A DNA stretch of 64,000 nucleotides from a virus, in the IMG/VR virus record IMGVR_UViG_3300042888_001941, positions 62,001 through 126,000 of that record; one strand, given 5' to 3'. How positions within the stretch are numbered: position 1 is the stretch's first letter; the number at the start of each line of letters is the position of its first letter. Positions 50,875-57,314 of this stretch are shown here, piece after piece. Both the position numbers and the translations under genes were made by a program. The notes below the pieces were generated by a model. It ran no database searches and was not told where the DNA came from. It saw nothing but the letters and a program-made list of their open reading frames with translations.

Positions 50875-51736
50875 TTTCTTTCTCCTCGTTCTTTTCAATA
50901 GCACGAATCATTGCGTTTGCGTACCACTGCTCAAACGGATGTAGATTAAAGAGTAGAGTCTTTTCCTGCTTGTGAATAGCAGCTGTAAGAGCTCCTTCAG
51001 CACGTCGTTGTACCTGTTCCCAGCTAAGTCCAGTAATAGGTGGAATGTCCTCATACGGCTCAGTTGTATGCTTTAGGTTTTCAGCCGCGTCGTAATGCTG
51101 TTCATAGATATGAAGAGATCCAACGTGATGAGCGTACGTGCCTGCTTGAATTCCTAGAACAGATGCCATAGCAATCTGAACACGCGTAAACTGGAAGAAG
51201 TCGTATGCAGCTCCTAGCCATACATCGTTTGAGCGCATGTAAACACTCATGTTAAGTTTATTGTCACGGATACGGAACTGATGCAAGATTGTACACGGGT
51301 AATCGCGCTTACTTGGCAAAAGATCAAGTACTGGATCCCAGATGGTAACAACCGCTTGTCGTGTATCTGGGTCTGCTTTTAATCGCTCAATAACAGGACC
51401 GTACTGGTCAATAGTACGTGAACCGTACGCACCATGGAATAGTCCATTGTCCTCTGCGTAGTTCTTAAACATTGGACCTACTGCCATAACAAGCTTAGGC
51501 GTTGTTGCGCCTGCAAGTAGCTGACATGCTTCAACCGCACCAATACCAGGAACAGTTCCGCGGTTAACACCTAGTGGTAGTGTGTCATGCACATTCTCAA
51601 TGCGAATTATTGCGTCCTCAATCTCACGGGTCTTCATACCGCGAGGAGCAGCCTCTTTACCGTGCTTAAGAACGTGCTGAACAAGGTCAACATAGCCGTT
51701 AACTCCGTCAGGAATGTTAATTATTGCAGTATCCAT
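50864..51736 (-). CDS. Thymidylate synthase family, probable dCMP hydroxymethylase
   Basis: A 290-residue enzyme. Catalytic Cys148 lies in Tyr-Pro-Cys-Thr-Ile-Leu-His-Gln-Phe. The phosphate-binding Arg168-Ser169 is followed by Asn-Asp-Val-Trp-Leu-Gly. The nucleotide-base position, Asn in true thymidylate synthases (L. casei Asn229, 31 after the Cys), is Asp179 here, also 31 after the Cys. T4 gp42 dCMP hydroxymethylase uses Cys148 and Asp179 as well. The His-x3-Leu-His-Ile-Tyr motif is present. The reaction would be dCMP plus methylene-tetrahydrofolate to hydroxymethyl-dCMP. It overlaps the kinase gene. A dUMP-using phage thymidylate synthase remains the alternative. Confidence 0.85.
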   Translation of the reverse strand: MDTAIINIPDGVNGYVDLVQHVLKHGKEAAPRGMKTREIEDAIIRIENVHDTLPLGVNRGTVPGIGAVEACQLLAGATTPKLVMAVGPMFKNYAEDNGLFHGAYGSRTIDQYGPVIERLKADPDTRQAVVTIWDPVLDLLPSKRDYPCTILHQFRIRDNKLNMSVYMRSNDVWLGAAYDFFQFTRVQIAMASVLGIQAGTYAHHVGSLHIYEQHYDAAENLKHTTEPYEDIPPITGLSWEQVQRRAEGALTAAIHKQEKTLLFNLHPFEQWYANAMIRAIEKNEEKENGK

Positions 51737-52743
51737 GGATCATCCTCTTTCAGTTTGTTATCGGCGCTTTGTTGTATTGCTTGTCCATACTCTAGACTGT
51801 TCTTGTAATTAAATCGTCGTACGTGTTGCGGGTGCGGCAGTACATCATACTCGCTTGCAGGAATTCCAGCCGCCATGATTCCTTTTTCGGCGTTTCGTCC
51901 TAAGGCAACAACACGTGGTGACCCAAGGTCTTCCCAGAGATCATACAGATCATCAATGTCAATATCTGCTACGTTAACAATTCCACACTTGGGCCATAGC
52001 TCTGTAGGAAGAGCGCTGAGTAGAAAATCACCGGAGTTATTATCAACAGGCATGAATGGAAGCTTAGTTTCCTCGCCGTACTCCTCAAGGATATTGCGCT
52101 TATCTCCAACAAGCAAAACCTTAGGTGTAGGGCTTCCAATATACGTAGGATACTTTGTAAGAATAGGTTGAACTAGCCCAGACATTGCCTCAGCAACGTC
52201 AACAATATGTTTGGCAAGCTCTGGAACACTATCAAGGCTGTCGGCTGGAGGAGTAAGACGCTCGGTTAAACTTACTGACACGGCTGACGCAATAGAGTAG
52301 TTCTCAAGGATTTCCTTAAGGTCACTTACCTTTACGAACTCGTCACCGCGAGATTCTAGACGACGCTGAATAACATCAAGAGGTTGATACAACCAAAAGG
52401 AGGCAACTCCACGAGACATGAGAAAGAGTTCAACCCAACGCCAACCAGCTTTACCTAGTAGACCAAAGCCGTCGGTGTTTGTGAGAGGACGGTACTTAGG
52501 AGCGTACGTTATTTCGCCCCAGTGCCAGCGGTCTGACAGACCATTGCAATCTTGTGAAAAGTTAATGTGCTCTACACTATTAACGTAATCCTTAAGGACC
52601 CAACGGCGTGTCTCTTCAAGCGGACGACCTTTGTGAAACTGCATGAAGTGCTTATCGGGGTGACGCCGTTTGATTTCATTGGCAACTGCCTCAATAAGCG
52701 AGGTTTTACCAGATGCGTCGGTTCCTTCTATAACTATAAACAT
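51721..52743 (-). CDS. dNMP kinase fused to uracil-DNA-glycosylase-like domain
   Basis: A 340-residue two-domain protein. Residues 1-205 form a thymidylate-kinase-like P-loop domain (Gly7-Thr-Asp-Ala-Ser-Gly-Lys-Thr14, and Leu-Ser-Asp-Arg-Trp near 70). Residues about 210-340 match the uracil-DNA-glycosylase superfamily outline: Lys-Val-Leu-Leu-Val-Gly, Leu-Pro-Phe-Met-Pro ... Ser-Gly-Asp-Phe-Leu-Leu, Val-Val-Ala-Leu-Gly-Arg-Asn-Ala, and Leu-Pro-His-Pro-Gln-His. The catalytic Gly-x-Pro-Gly-x-Glu is not preserved. The kinase would raise modified or normal dNMP to diphosphate. The glycosylase-like half may bind a base or nucleotide rather than excise it. AAAGGA precedes the ATG. Confidence 0.8.
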   Translation of the reverse strand: MFIVIEGTDASGKTSLIEAVANEIKRRHPDKHFMQFHKGRPLEETRRWVLKDYVNSVEHINFSQDCNGLSDRWHWGEITYAPKYRPLTNTDGFGLLGKAGWRWVELFLMSRGVASFWLYQPLDVIQRRLESRGDEFVKVSDLKEILENYSIASAVSVSLTERLTPPADSLDSVPELAKHIVDVAEAMSGLVQPILTKYPTYIGSPTPKVLLVGDKRNILEEYGEETKLPFMPVDNNSGDFLLSALPTELWPKCGIVNVADIDIDDLYDLWEDLGSPRVVALGRNAEKGIMAAGIPASEYDVLPHPQHVRRFNYKNSLEYGQAIQQSADNKLKEDDPWILQ

Positions 52744-52769
52744 TTGCGTCCTTTGTCATGTGTCGTGAA

Positions 52770-52775
52770 ATTATA
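52770..52775 (-). promoter_or_regulatory. Candidate -10 (TATAAT)
   Basis: On the minus strand TATAAT lies 26 bases before the kinase ATG. The -35 is weak. It may drive the kinase-synthase-deaminase-polymerase genes. Confidence 0.4.
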
Positions 52776-52791
52776 TTACGTAAAGTGCGAT

Positions 52792-53262
52792 TTAGGGTAT
52801 AAGCTCTACCTTATAAATAGACTCAATTCCTTTATCAAGTTCTGCCGCATCTTGTAGAAGACGCTCGGCAACCTTAGTTAGATAGCGTGCGCCACCTTGG
52901 TCGTACTTGTACAGAGCCTCAAGCACTGCATTTGGATCTTCACTTACTTGCGCCCAGTAACGATACTTCTCAGGGAAAACCATCACCGCACTTTTTGAAG
53001 CATTGCATTCTTCACAAGGAACAGCGTCATCTGTAAGCTCAGTTGCATTTACCTCGCTAAGACCATAGCGCTTTACGAGAGGGCAGGCAGCTCCGTGGAA
53101 GATAACTGATACACCTACGCGAGAAAGAATGTATGAACCATTCTCTGTCTTGTAAAGTTCAAACTCAATCCAGCGTGTTGATCCACGACGCCATGATGAA
53201 GATTCACTTAGGAGACGCCCGTTGAACTGCAGAGTCCTGGCGCTATCCTTAACTTCAAACAC
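52792..53262 (-). CDS. Conserved phage hypothetical protein
   Basis: A 156-residue protein. The N-terminal half is beta-rich (Phe-Glu-Val-Lys-Asp-Ser-Ala-Arg-Thr-Leu-Gln-Phe-Asn-Gly, Trp-Ile-Glu-Phe-Glu-Leu-Tyr). Then come His-Gly-Ala-Ala-Cys and Cys-Glu-Glu-Cys, which may bind metal, and a helical end. I recall similar uncharacterised proteins in actinophages, but cannot name a function. The GTG start overlaps the stop of the upstream 58-residue gene (TAGTG). Confidence 0.65.
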   Translation of the reverse strand: MFEVKDSARTLQFNGRLLSESSSWRRGSTRWIEFELYKTENGSYILSRVGVSVIFHGAACPLVKRYGLSEVNATELTDDAVPCEECNASKSAVMVFPEKYRYWAQVSEDPNAVLEALYKYDQGGARYLTKVAERLLQDAAELDKGIESIYKVELIP

Positions 53263-53438
53263 TATTTTGTCTCTCCCTGTCGAACGTCCTGGTTGACTAT
53301 ATCGTTTACTTCCATGAGCTGAGTTAGATCCGCGCGGAGAGACGCGATGGTAGCCTCGTACTGCATAACAAGCTCACCAATGCGCTGTTGAAGGGCAATG
53401 ATGACAAGTTCGTTCTTCGTCTTTGGGGCTTCAAACAT
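53262..53438 (-). CDS. Short coiled-coil protein
   Basis: A 58-residue protein read from the ATG at 53438 (Met-Phe-Glu-Ala-Pro-Lys-Thr-Lys-Asn-Glu-Leu). It is almost entirely helical with heptad-like Leu/Ile/Val spacing (Leu-Gln-Gln-Arg-Ile-Gly-Glu-Leu-Val, Leu-Arg-Ala-Asp-Leu-Thr-Gln-Leu-Met). It starts two bases after the preceding gene ends, and its stop overlaps the GTG of the next gene, so it fits the operon. No function assigned. Confidence 0.65.
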   Translation of the reverse strand: MFEAPKTKNELVIIALQQRIGELVMQYEATIASLRADLTQLMEVNDIVNQDVRQGETK

Positions 53439-53440
53439 GG

Positions 53441-53662
53441 CTATTCCGTTAGGGCAGCGCGTTGAGCCTCTAGGGCAGCAATCTGAGCTTCAGCCGTGGC
53501 AATAGTGTCATTGGCTCTTTCAATGTTATACGCACTTGGAGACGCGGATGCATTTTCTTCAATAATAGTCAGCTCAGCGTTGTACTTATTGAACATCGCA
53601 TTCTTGATGTGGGACTCAATAACGCCGATCTTTTCTTCGTTGCTTAAGCCAATCTCAGTCAT
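53441..53662 (-). CDS. Short helical protein
   Basis: A 73-residue helical protein with a heptad-rich C-terminal half (Ala-Glu-Ala-Gln-Ile-Ala-Ala-Leu-Glu-Ala-Gln). I chose the second ATG (53662), five bases after AAGGAG, over the ATG at 53665. It is the first gene of the leftward replication block, followed by another coiled-coil protein, which suggests that the two could interact. Confidence 0.6.
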   Translation of the reverse strand: MTEIGLSNEEKIGVIESHIKNAMFNKYNAELTIIEENASASPSAYNIERANDTIATAEAQIAALEAQRAALTE

Positions 53663-53733
53663 CATTTCTCCTTGCGTCTATTTAACGTCCTTGTAACGCT
53701 AAATTGTATCTTACATCTTGACTATTTGTATGT

Positions 53734-53743
53734 ATTCTAACAC
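53734..53743 (-). promoter_or_regulatory. Extended -10 promoter candidate
   Basis: On the minus strand GTGTTAGAAT lies about 70 bases before the first gene of the replication block, in a 141-base gap. It is nearly identical to the element at 47901. Confidence 0.5.
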
Positions 53744-53803
53744 GTTTCTTTTTGCCAATAAAGTGTCTTTGGCTCCTGTGTGCCGCAGGCTTTATCCCTG
53801 TAA

Positions 53804-54394
53804 TTATGCTACTGTATTAAATGCACTATTCCAGTTTTCTTCTGTCATCTCGTTTCTAATCACTGACAGGTACGACGGGCCTTTAGTAAAGTACCAGTGC
53901 TCAGGCTCGGCAAAATGAAAAAATATCATTGCAACGTGATTTTCTTTAGGATTGGGAAAGTCTTCTCTCCAGTGCATTTGGTCGTTTCCATAGTAGGCAA
54001 GAGCCTGATTTGGATGAAGAGTATACGCTTTATTTTCTACCCATAGGTCCCACGGGTTCTTTTGATAGACGCACATGTCGATAGTGTAGGTACACGCGTT
54101 ATCGTCCTTGTGCTTGTACAGACTTGCGCTTTCCCCCTCGTAGTGAGAAAAAAGAGTGTAAGTAGGCATGAGGTTTTCACTACCAAAAGTGGATCTAGCT
54201 AAAGGAATAAGCTTTGTAGTGTACTCCTTTAGTTCTTCCATCGTGTTGTCTGCAACAACATATCTAGAAAATCCTTGCTGATACTCAAAAGATTTATAGT
54301 CTGAGAACAGTGACTTTAGACTGTTAAAGTCGTCTTGATTAAAGACGTCATTTAAGACAGCAGGTTCTTTTACAAAAGTCACTATTCCCACCAA
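53804..54394 (-). CDS. 2-oxoglutarate/Fe(II) oxygenase-like protein
   Basis: A 196-residue protein. His95-Lys-Asp97 and the later His141 fit the iron triad of 2-oxoglutarate oxygenases. They are flanked by typical strands (Leu-Phe-Ser-His-Tyr-Glu, Leu-His-Pro-Asn-Gln-Ala-Leu-Ala-Tyr-Tyr, His-Val-Ala-Met-Ile-Phe-Phe-His-Phe). The 2-oxoglutarate-binding basic residue is not obvious. It would hydroxylate a side chain or base. Its start overlaps the next oxygenase gene by 13 bases, so the pair is co-expressed. Substrate unknown. Confidence 0.75.
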   Translation of the reverse strand: MVGIVTFVKEPAVLNDVFNQDDFNSLKSLFSDYKSFEYQQGFSRYVVADNTMEELKEYTTKLIPLARSTFGSENLMPTYTLFSHYEGESASLYKHKDDNACTYTIDMCVYQKNPWDLWVENKAYTLHPNQALAYYGNDQMHWREDFPNPKENHVAMIFFHFAEPEHWYFTKGPSYLSVIRNEMTEENWNSAFNTVA

Positions 54395-54981
54395 CCAACA
54401 ATTGCGTACCTTGTCCCGCTAACAACTGGATGAACTGTATGAGTATACACGTAGTTAGAAGGGAACATAATCATTTGATCCGCAACTGGTTTTATCTTTA
54501 GATTAAAGTTAACAAATTCTATTTCGCCACCTTCGTAATCTTCATTTAGATAGTAGCTCATGGATAAAGTTCTAGGGTACTGTTTCGAGTCATCATAGTG
54601 CTTTACGAAGTGATTATCTTTTCCATACTTTAAAAGTTGCCAACCTTCGTTTATCGTCCAGTGATGCGCCGAGTACAGAGACCTGTAGTCATCTACAGTT
54701 GGCAGTAGTTTTTCATCTATTTTTGCAGAAAGTTCTGTAAACACGCTCGGATTATTTTTGAACTCTGGGTGCTTATCGTACGATGGCAATGATATTGCAA
54801 AGCAGTCTCTGGCGCTTTTATTCACCATGCTGTCACCGTCAGCGCCGTCCGACTGTGAGGCTTGATACCAGCTAAGTTTCTTTTCAGCTACAAGATTTTC
54901 AATGTACGCAATTAGCCCTAAGGAGTCTCCCGTCACATTCGTATAAGAAATTATTCCTGGAGCTAGTTCTTCTCTACTCAT
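54382..54981 (-). CDS. Prolyl-4-hydroxylase-like 2-oxoglutarate oxygenase
   Basis: A 199-residue enzyme. The C-terminal half is the P4Hc double-stranded beta helix: His128-Tyr-Asp130, then Ser-Tyr-Tyr-Leu-Asn-Glu-Asp-Tyr-Glu-Gly-Gly-Glu. The distal ligand His181 lies in Tyr-Thr-His-Thr-Val-His-Pro-Val and the 2-oxoglutarate-binding Arg191 in Gly-Thr-Arg-Tyr. The full set is present, so activity is likely. The substrate could be Pro in fibres or in the Thr-Pro repeat protein at 55670, but this is inferred. It is the upstream member of an oxygenase pair. Confidence 0.85.
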   Translation of the reverse strand: MSREELAPGIISYTNVTGDSLGLIAYIENLVAEKKLSWYQASQSDGADGDSMVNKSARDCFAISLPSYDKHPEFKNNPSVFTELSAKIDEKLLPTVDDYRSLYSAHHWTINEGWQLLKYGKDNHFVKHYDDSKQYPRTLSMSYYLNEDYEGGEIEFVNFNLKIKPVADQMIMFPSNYVYTHTVHPVVSGTRYAIVGWWE

Positions 54982-54984
54982 AAC

Positions 54985-55215
54985 CTACCACTTACCTAAA
55001 GGGCACTTAGAGACTTCAATTTTTGTTTTTGCCGTCATGAAGCAACCGCACTGCTTGCATTGGTTAGTAATACTTATAATTTCTGGGCACGCCACGCATA
55101 TGCTCATTCTTTCTTCTTGCAACTCTTTACTAGCGTATCTTGTTTGCGGGTTTAGAAAATCTAATGGTGTTGATCCGTTTTTTTCTTTGTACTGCTGCCA
55201 TCTACTTTTTTCCAT
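54985..55215 (-). CDS. DUF6171-like small cysteine protein
   Basis: A 76-residue protein ending with Cys-Val-Ala-Cys-Pro, Cys-Lys-Gln-Cys-Gly-Cys-Phe-Met and Lys-Cys-Pro-Leu-Gly-Lys-Trp. This is the pattern of a small phage zinc-binding family (DUF6171-like) found near tail and oxygenase genes in aquatic phages. Function unknown. It lies three bases after the oxygenase gene start. Confidence 0.7.
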   Translation of the reverse strand: MEKSRWQQYKEKNGSTPLDFLNPQTRYASKELQEERMSICVACPEIISITNQCKQCGCFMTAKTKIEVSKCPLGKW

Positions 55216-55614
55216 TTAGTCCCACCCTAATGTAGGTGATAGCTGAGACATGTCTCTTCCATCAGTCAATATAAACTTTTCTCCGTCAAACTTTGATTGC
55301 AAGGCAAATGCGTATTTTCCGTATGGGTATTTATCCATGTCTACTACCTGAGGATTACTCAGTAGAACAGAGCCAAAATACTCAGAGGTGCGCAGCTCTT
55401 CTAGAATCTCTCCGTCTTTCATAAAGCGTACAGTTATGCCATCGTGCTCTGGGTACTGGTCAGAAATGTCAATAACTTCATCAGCTTCTAAAAATATCTT
55501 TGAGTGTTCAACTGTGAGGCCAGCATCATAGAGCACATCGCCGTCAATCACCCAACAAAGGGCGACGCCTTTTACGCCTTTGTACACAAATTCTATTTGT
55601 TCGTCCGTTAGCAT
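55216..55614 (-). CDS. Hypothetical protein
   Basis: A 132-residue, beta-rich acidic protein (Ala-Leu-Cys-Trp-Val-Ile-Asp-Gly-Asp-Val-Leu, Ile-Thr-Val-Arg-Phe-Met-Lys-Asp-Gly). No family recognised. The ATG at 55614 has GGGAG five bases upstream; an ATG one codon earlier is too close. It opens the small oxygenase operon and has an extended -10 element upstream. Confidence 0.6.
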   Translation of the reverse strand: MLTDEQIEFVYKGVKGVALCWVIDGDVLYDAGLTVEHSKIFLEADEVIDISDQYPEHDGITVRFMKDGEILEELRTSEYFGSVLLSNPQVVDMDKYPYGKYAFALQSKFDGEKFILTDGRDMSQLSPTLGWD

Positions 55615-55650
55615 CATTTCTCCCTACGTATTACTTTACTACTATAACAC

Positions 55651-55660
55651 ATATTGAAGA
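55651..55660 (-). promoter_or_regulatory. Extended -10 promoter candidate
   Basis: On the minus strand GTGTTATAGT (TGnTATAGT) lies 36 bases before the ATG at 55614, immediately downstream of the tail gene stop. Confidence 0.5.
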
Positions 55661-55669
55661 TTTATTTCA

Positions 55670-57301
55670 TTAGCATGTAGCAGGTGAGCATGCTGTTCCA
55701 GCTCCGCCAGACCAGCAATCAAATGATCCACCAAAGCCGCTTGGGCAACAGAAGCCGCCAGTAACCTGTGACCTACTGCATGTAAATAAGGTAGGCGTTG
55801 GCGTTGGTGTAGGTGTAGGCGTTGGCGTTGGTGTAGGTGTAGGTGTAGGTGTAGGTGTAGGTGTAGGTGTAGGTGTAGGTGTAGGTGTAGGTGTAGGTGT
55901 AGGTGTAGACGGCGCACTAACTGTTACGTAGCTAGATCTCGCAGTTGTAGAGCCTTTGCTGTTCGTTGCAGTAATTGCAATACGTAACAGGCTTCCATAG
56001 GTACCTACATAGAATGAAGGAGGTGAATAGGTAGCTCCAGAAGCGCCACCAATAGCTCCACCCACTGCCTCCCATTGGTACGCGTAGGTTCCGTCTGGAT
56101 CCCACGTGCCCACAGCAGCTGCGTACGTTGTTGTTCCAGCAGTGCCTGATGTAGGAGTAACTGATGGAGCAACAGTATTGACTGGTGCTGTAAGAACCTT
56201 AGAAAGAACTACGTTTGACTCTGCCTCAGCTGATGTTCCTCCGGAGTTTGATGCTGTCGCAAACGCCTTAAAGTAGTAGGCAGGAGGAGCCGCGTCACCA
56301 TCTGTAATCGTGTACGTAAGTGACGTTGAAGTAGTACTTGCTTTTAAGATGGTGCCGATAGCTCCTGGCACAGGAGGATTTGAGGTAGCTGCGTAAAGAC
56401 GCAAACTGTATGACGTTGGTGAGTCACTCCACCCTGAAGTCGATGCTGTCAAAGTAGTACCAGCATACTGTGTCCCAGAAGGAGACAAGGTTACAGTTCC
56501 ACCAGAAGGCGCACTTACTGGAGCATTAACTGTTACATAGCTAGATCTAGCGTCCGTGGACCCCGACCCGTTTGTTGCAGTAACCTTACACCGCAGCTGA
56601 GTTCCATAGTTGGTTACATAGTCAGAAGGAGGAGAATACGTGCTTGACGTAGCTCCAGATATACTTCCAGAGATTGCCTCCCACTGGTACGCGTAAACAC
56701 CGTCTGCGTCATCTGGGTCCCATGAACCATTTGTTGTAGAGTACGTTGTAGTTCCTGCAGTTCCGCTTGAAGGCGTTACTGACGGCGCGGTTGTGTTGAT
56801 AGGCGCTGGCTTATTAACACTTACAGACGTACTTGTTGACGTTGTAGTTGTTGAAAACGTAGAGTTTGTTGCGGTCACAACGAAGCGATAATAAGACGTA
56901 AACGCTGGCATATCTGCGAGCGTAAGCGCGTAAGTAACGGTGTTTGATCCGCCAATAGAAGGGTTAGCTATTGAAGTTGCTGACCCTATATTTGACCACG
57001 AAGAGTTGTCAGCTGACTTCTGAAATACGTAGGTAAGAGAAGTTGAGTTAGTCCAACGGTAGTTTGTTCCAGTAAGAGTTGAAGGGTATGTCGCGTTGTT
57101 GCGAGAAATTTCTACTCTTTGAGCAATTGAAGGCGAGATTGTGCCAGGAAAGAACTTTTTCCAGACTTGTACGCCTCCAGAAGATACCGAGACATATCCA
57201 CTGTTAATCTTTTTCCAGACTTGAACTCCGCCTGATGAAACAGAGACATAGGCGCTAGTTATCTTCTTCCAAACATCGCCAGACGAGACGTAGATATCCA
57301 T
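55670..57301 (-). CDS. Tail-tip protein with Ig-like domains, Thr-Pro stalk and Cys-rich end
   Basis: A 543-residue protein. Residues 1-50 contain a repeated unit (Val-Trp-Lys-Lys-Ile ... Ser-Val-Ser-Ser-Gly-Gly). Beta domains resembling Ig/Fn3 folds fill about 60-460, including two near-copies with Ala-Tyr-Gln-Trp-Glu-Ala and Thr-Ala-Thr-Asn-Ser/Gly. A Thr-Pro dipeptide repeat (about 463-503) forms a stiff linker, and the last 38 residues carry six cysteines (Cys-Cys-Pro-Ser-Gly). The layout suits a surface tail protein with an exposed tip. The Thr-Pro repeat is encoded by a hexanucleotide tract, so length may vary. Confidence 0.78.
   Translation of the reverse strand: MDIYVSSGDVWKKITSAYVSVSSGGVQVWKKINSGYVSVSSGGVQVWKKFFPGTISPSIAQRVEISRNNATYPSTLTGTNYRWTNSTSLTYVFQKSADNSSWSNIGSATSIANPSIGGSNTVTYALTLADMPAFTSYYRFVVTATNSTFSTTTTSTSTSVSVNKPAPINTTAPSVTPSSGTAGTTTYSTTNGSWDPDDADGVYAYQWEAISGSISGATSSTYSPPSDYVTNYGTQLRCKVTATNGSGSTDARSSYVTVNAPVSAPSGGTVTLSPSGTQYAGTTLTASTSGWSDSPTSYSLRLYAATSNPPVPGAIGTILKASTTSTSLTYTITDGDAAPPAYYFKAFATASNSGGTSAEAESNVVLSKVLTAPVNTVAPSVTPTSGTAGTTTYAAAVGTWDPDGTYAYQWEAVGGAIGGASGATYSPPSFYVGTYGSLLRIAITATNSKGSTTARSSYVTVSAPSTPTPTPTPTPTPTPTPTPTPTPTPTPTPTPTPTPTPTPTLFTCSRSQVTGGFCCPSGFGGSFDCWSGGAGTACSPATC
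55791..55908 (-). repeat. Hexanucleotide tract encoding Thr-Pro repeats
   Basis: GGTGTA (with GGCGTT variants at one end) repeats in tandem on the plus strand. Slippage would alter the Thr-Pro linker in units of two residues without breaking the frame. Confidence 0.85.
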
Positions 57302-57314
57302 TTATATCTGTACT

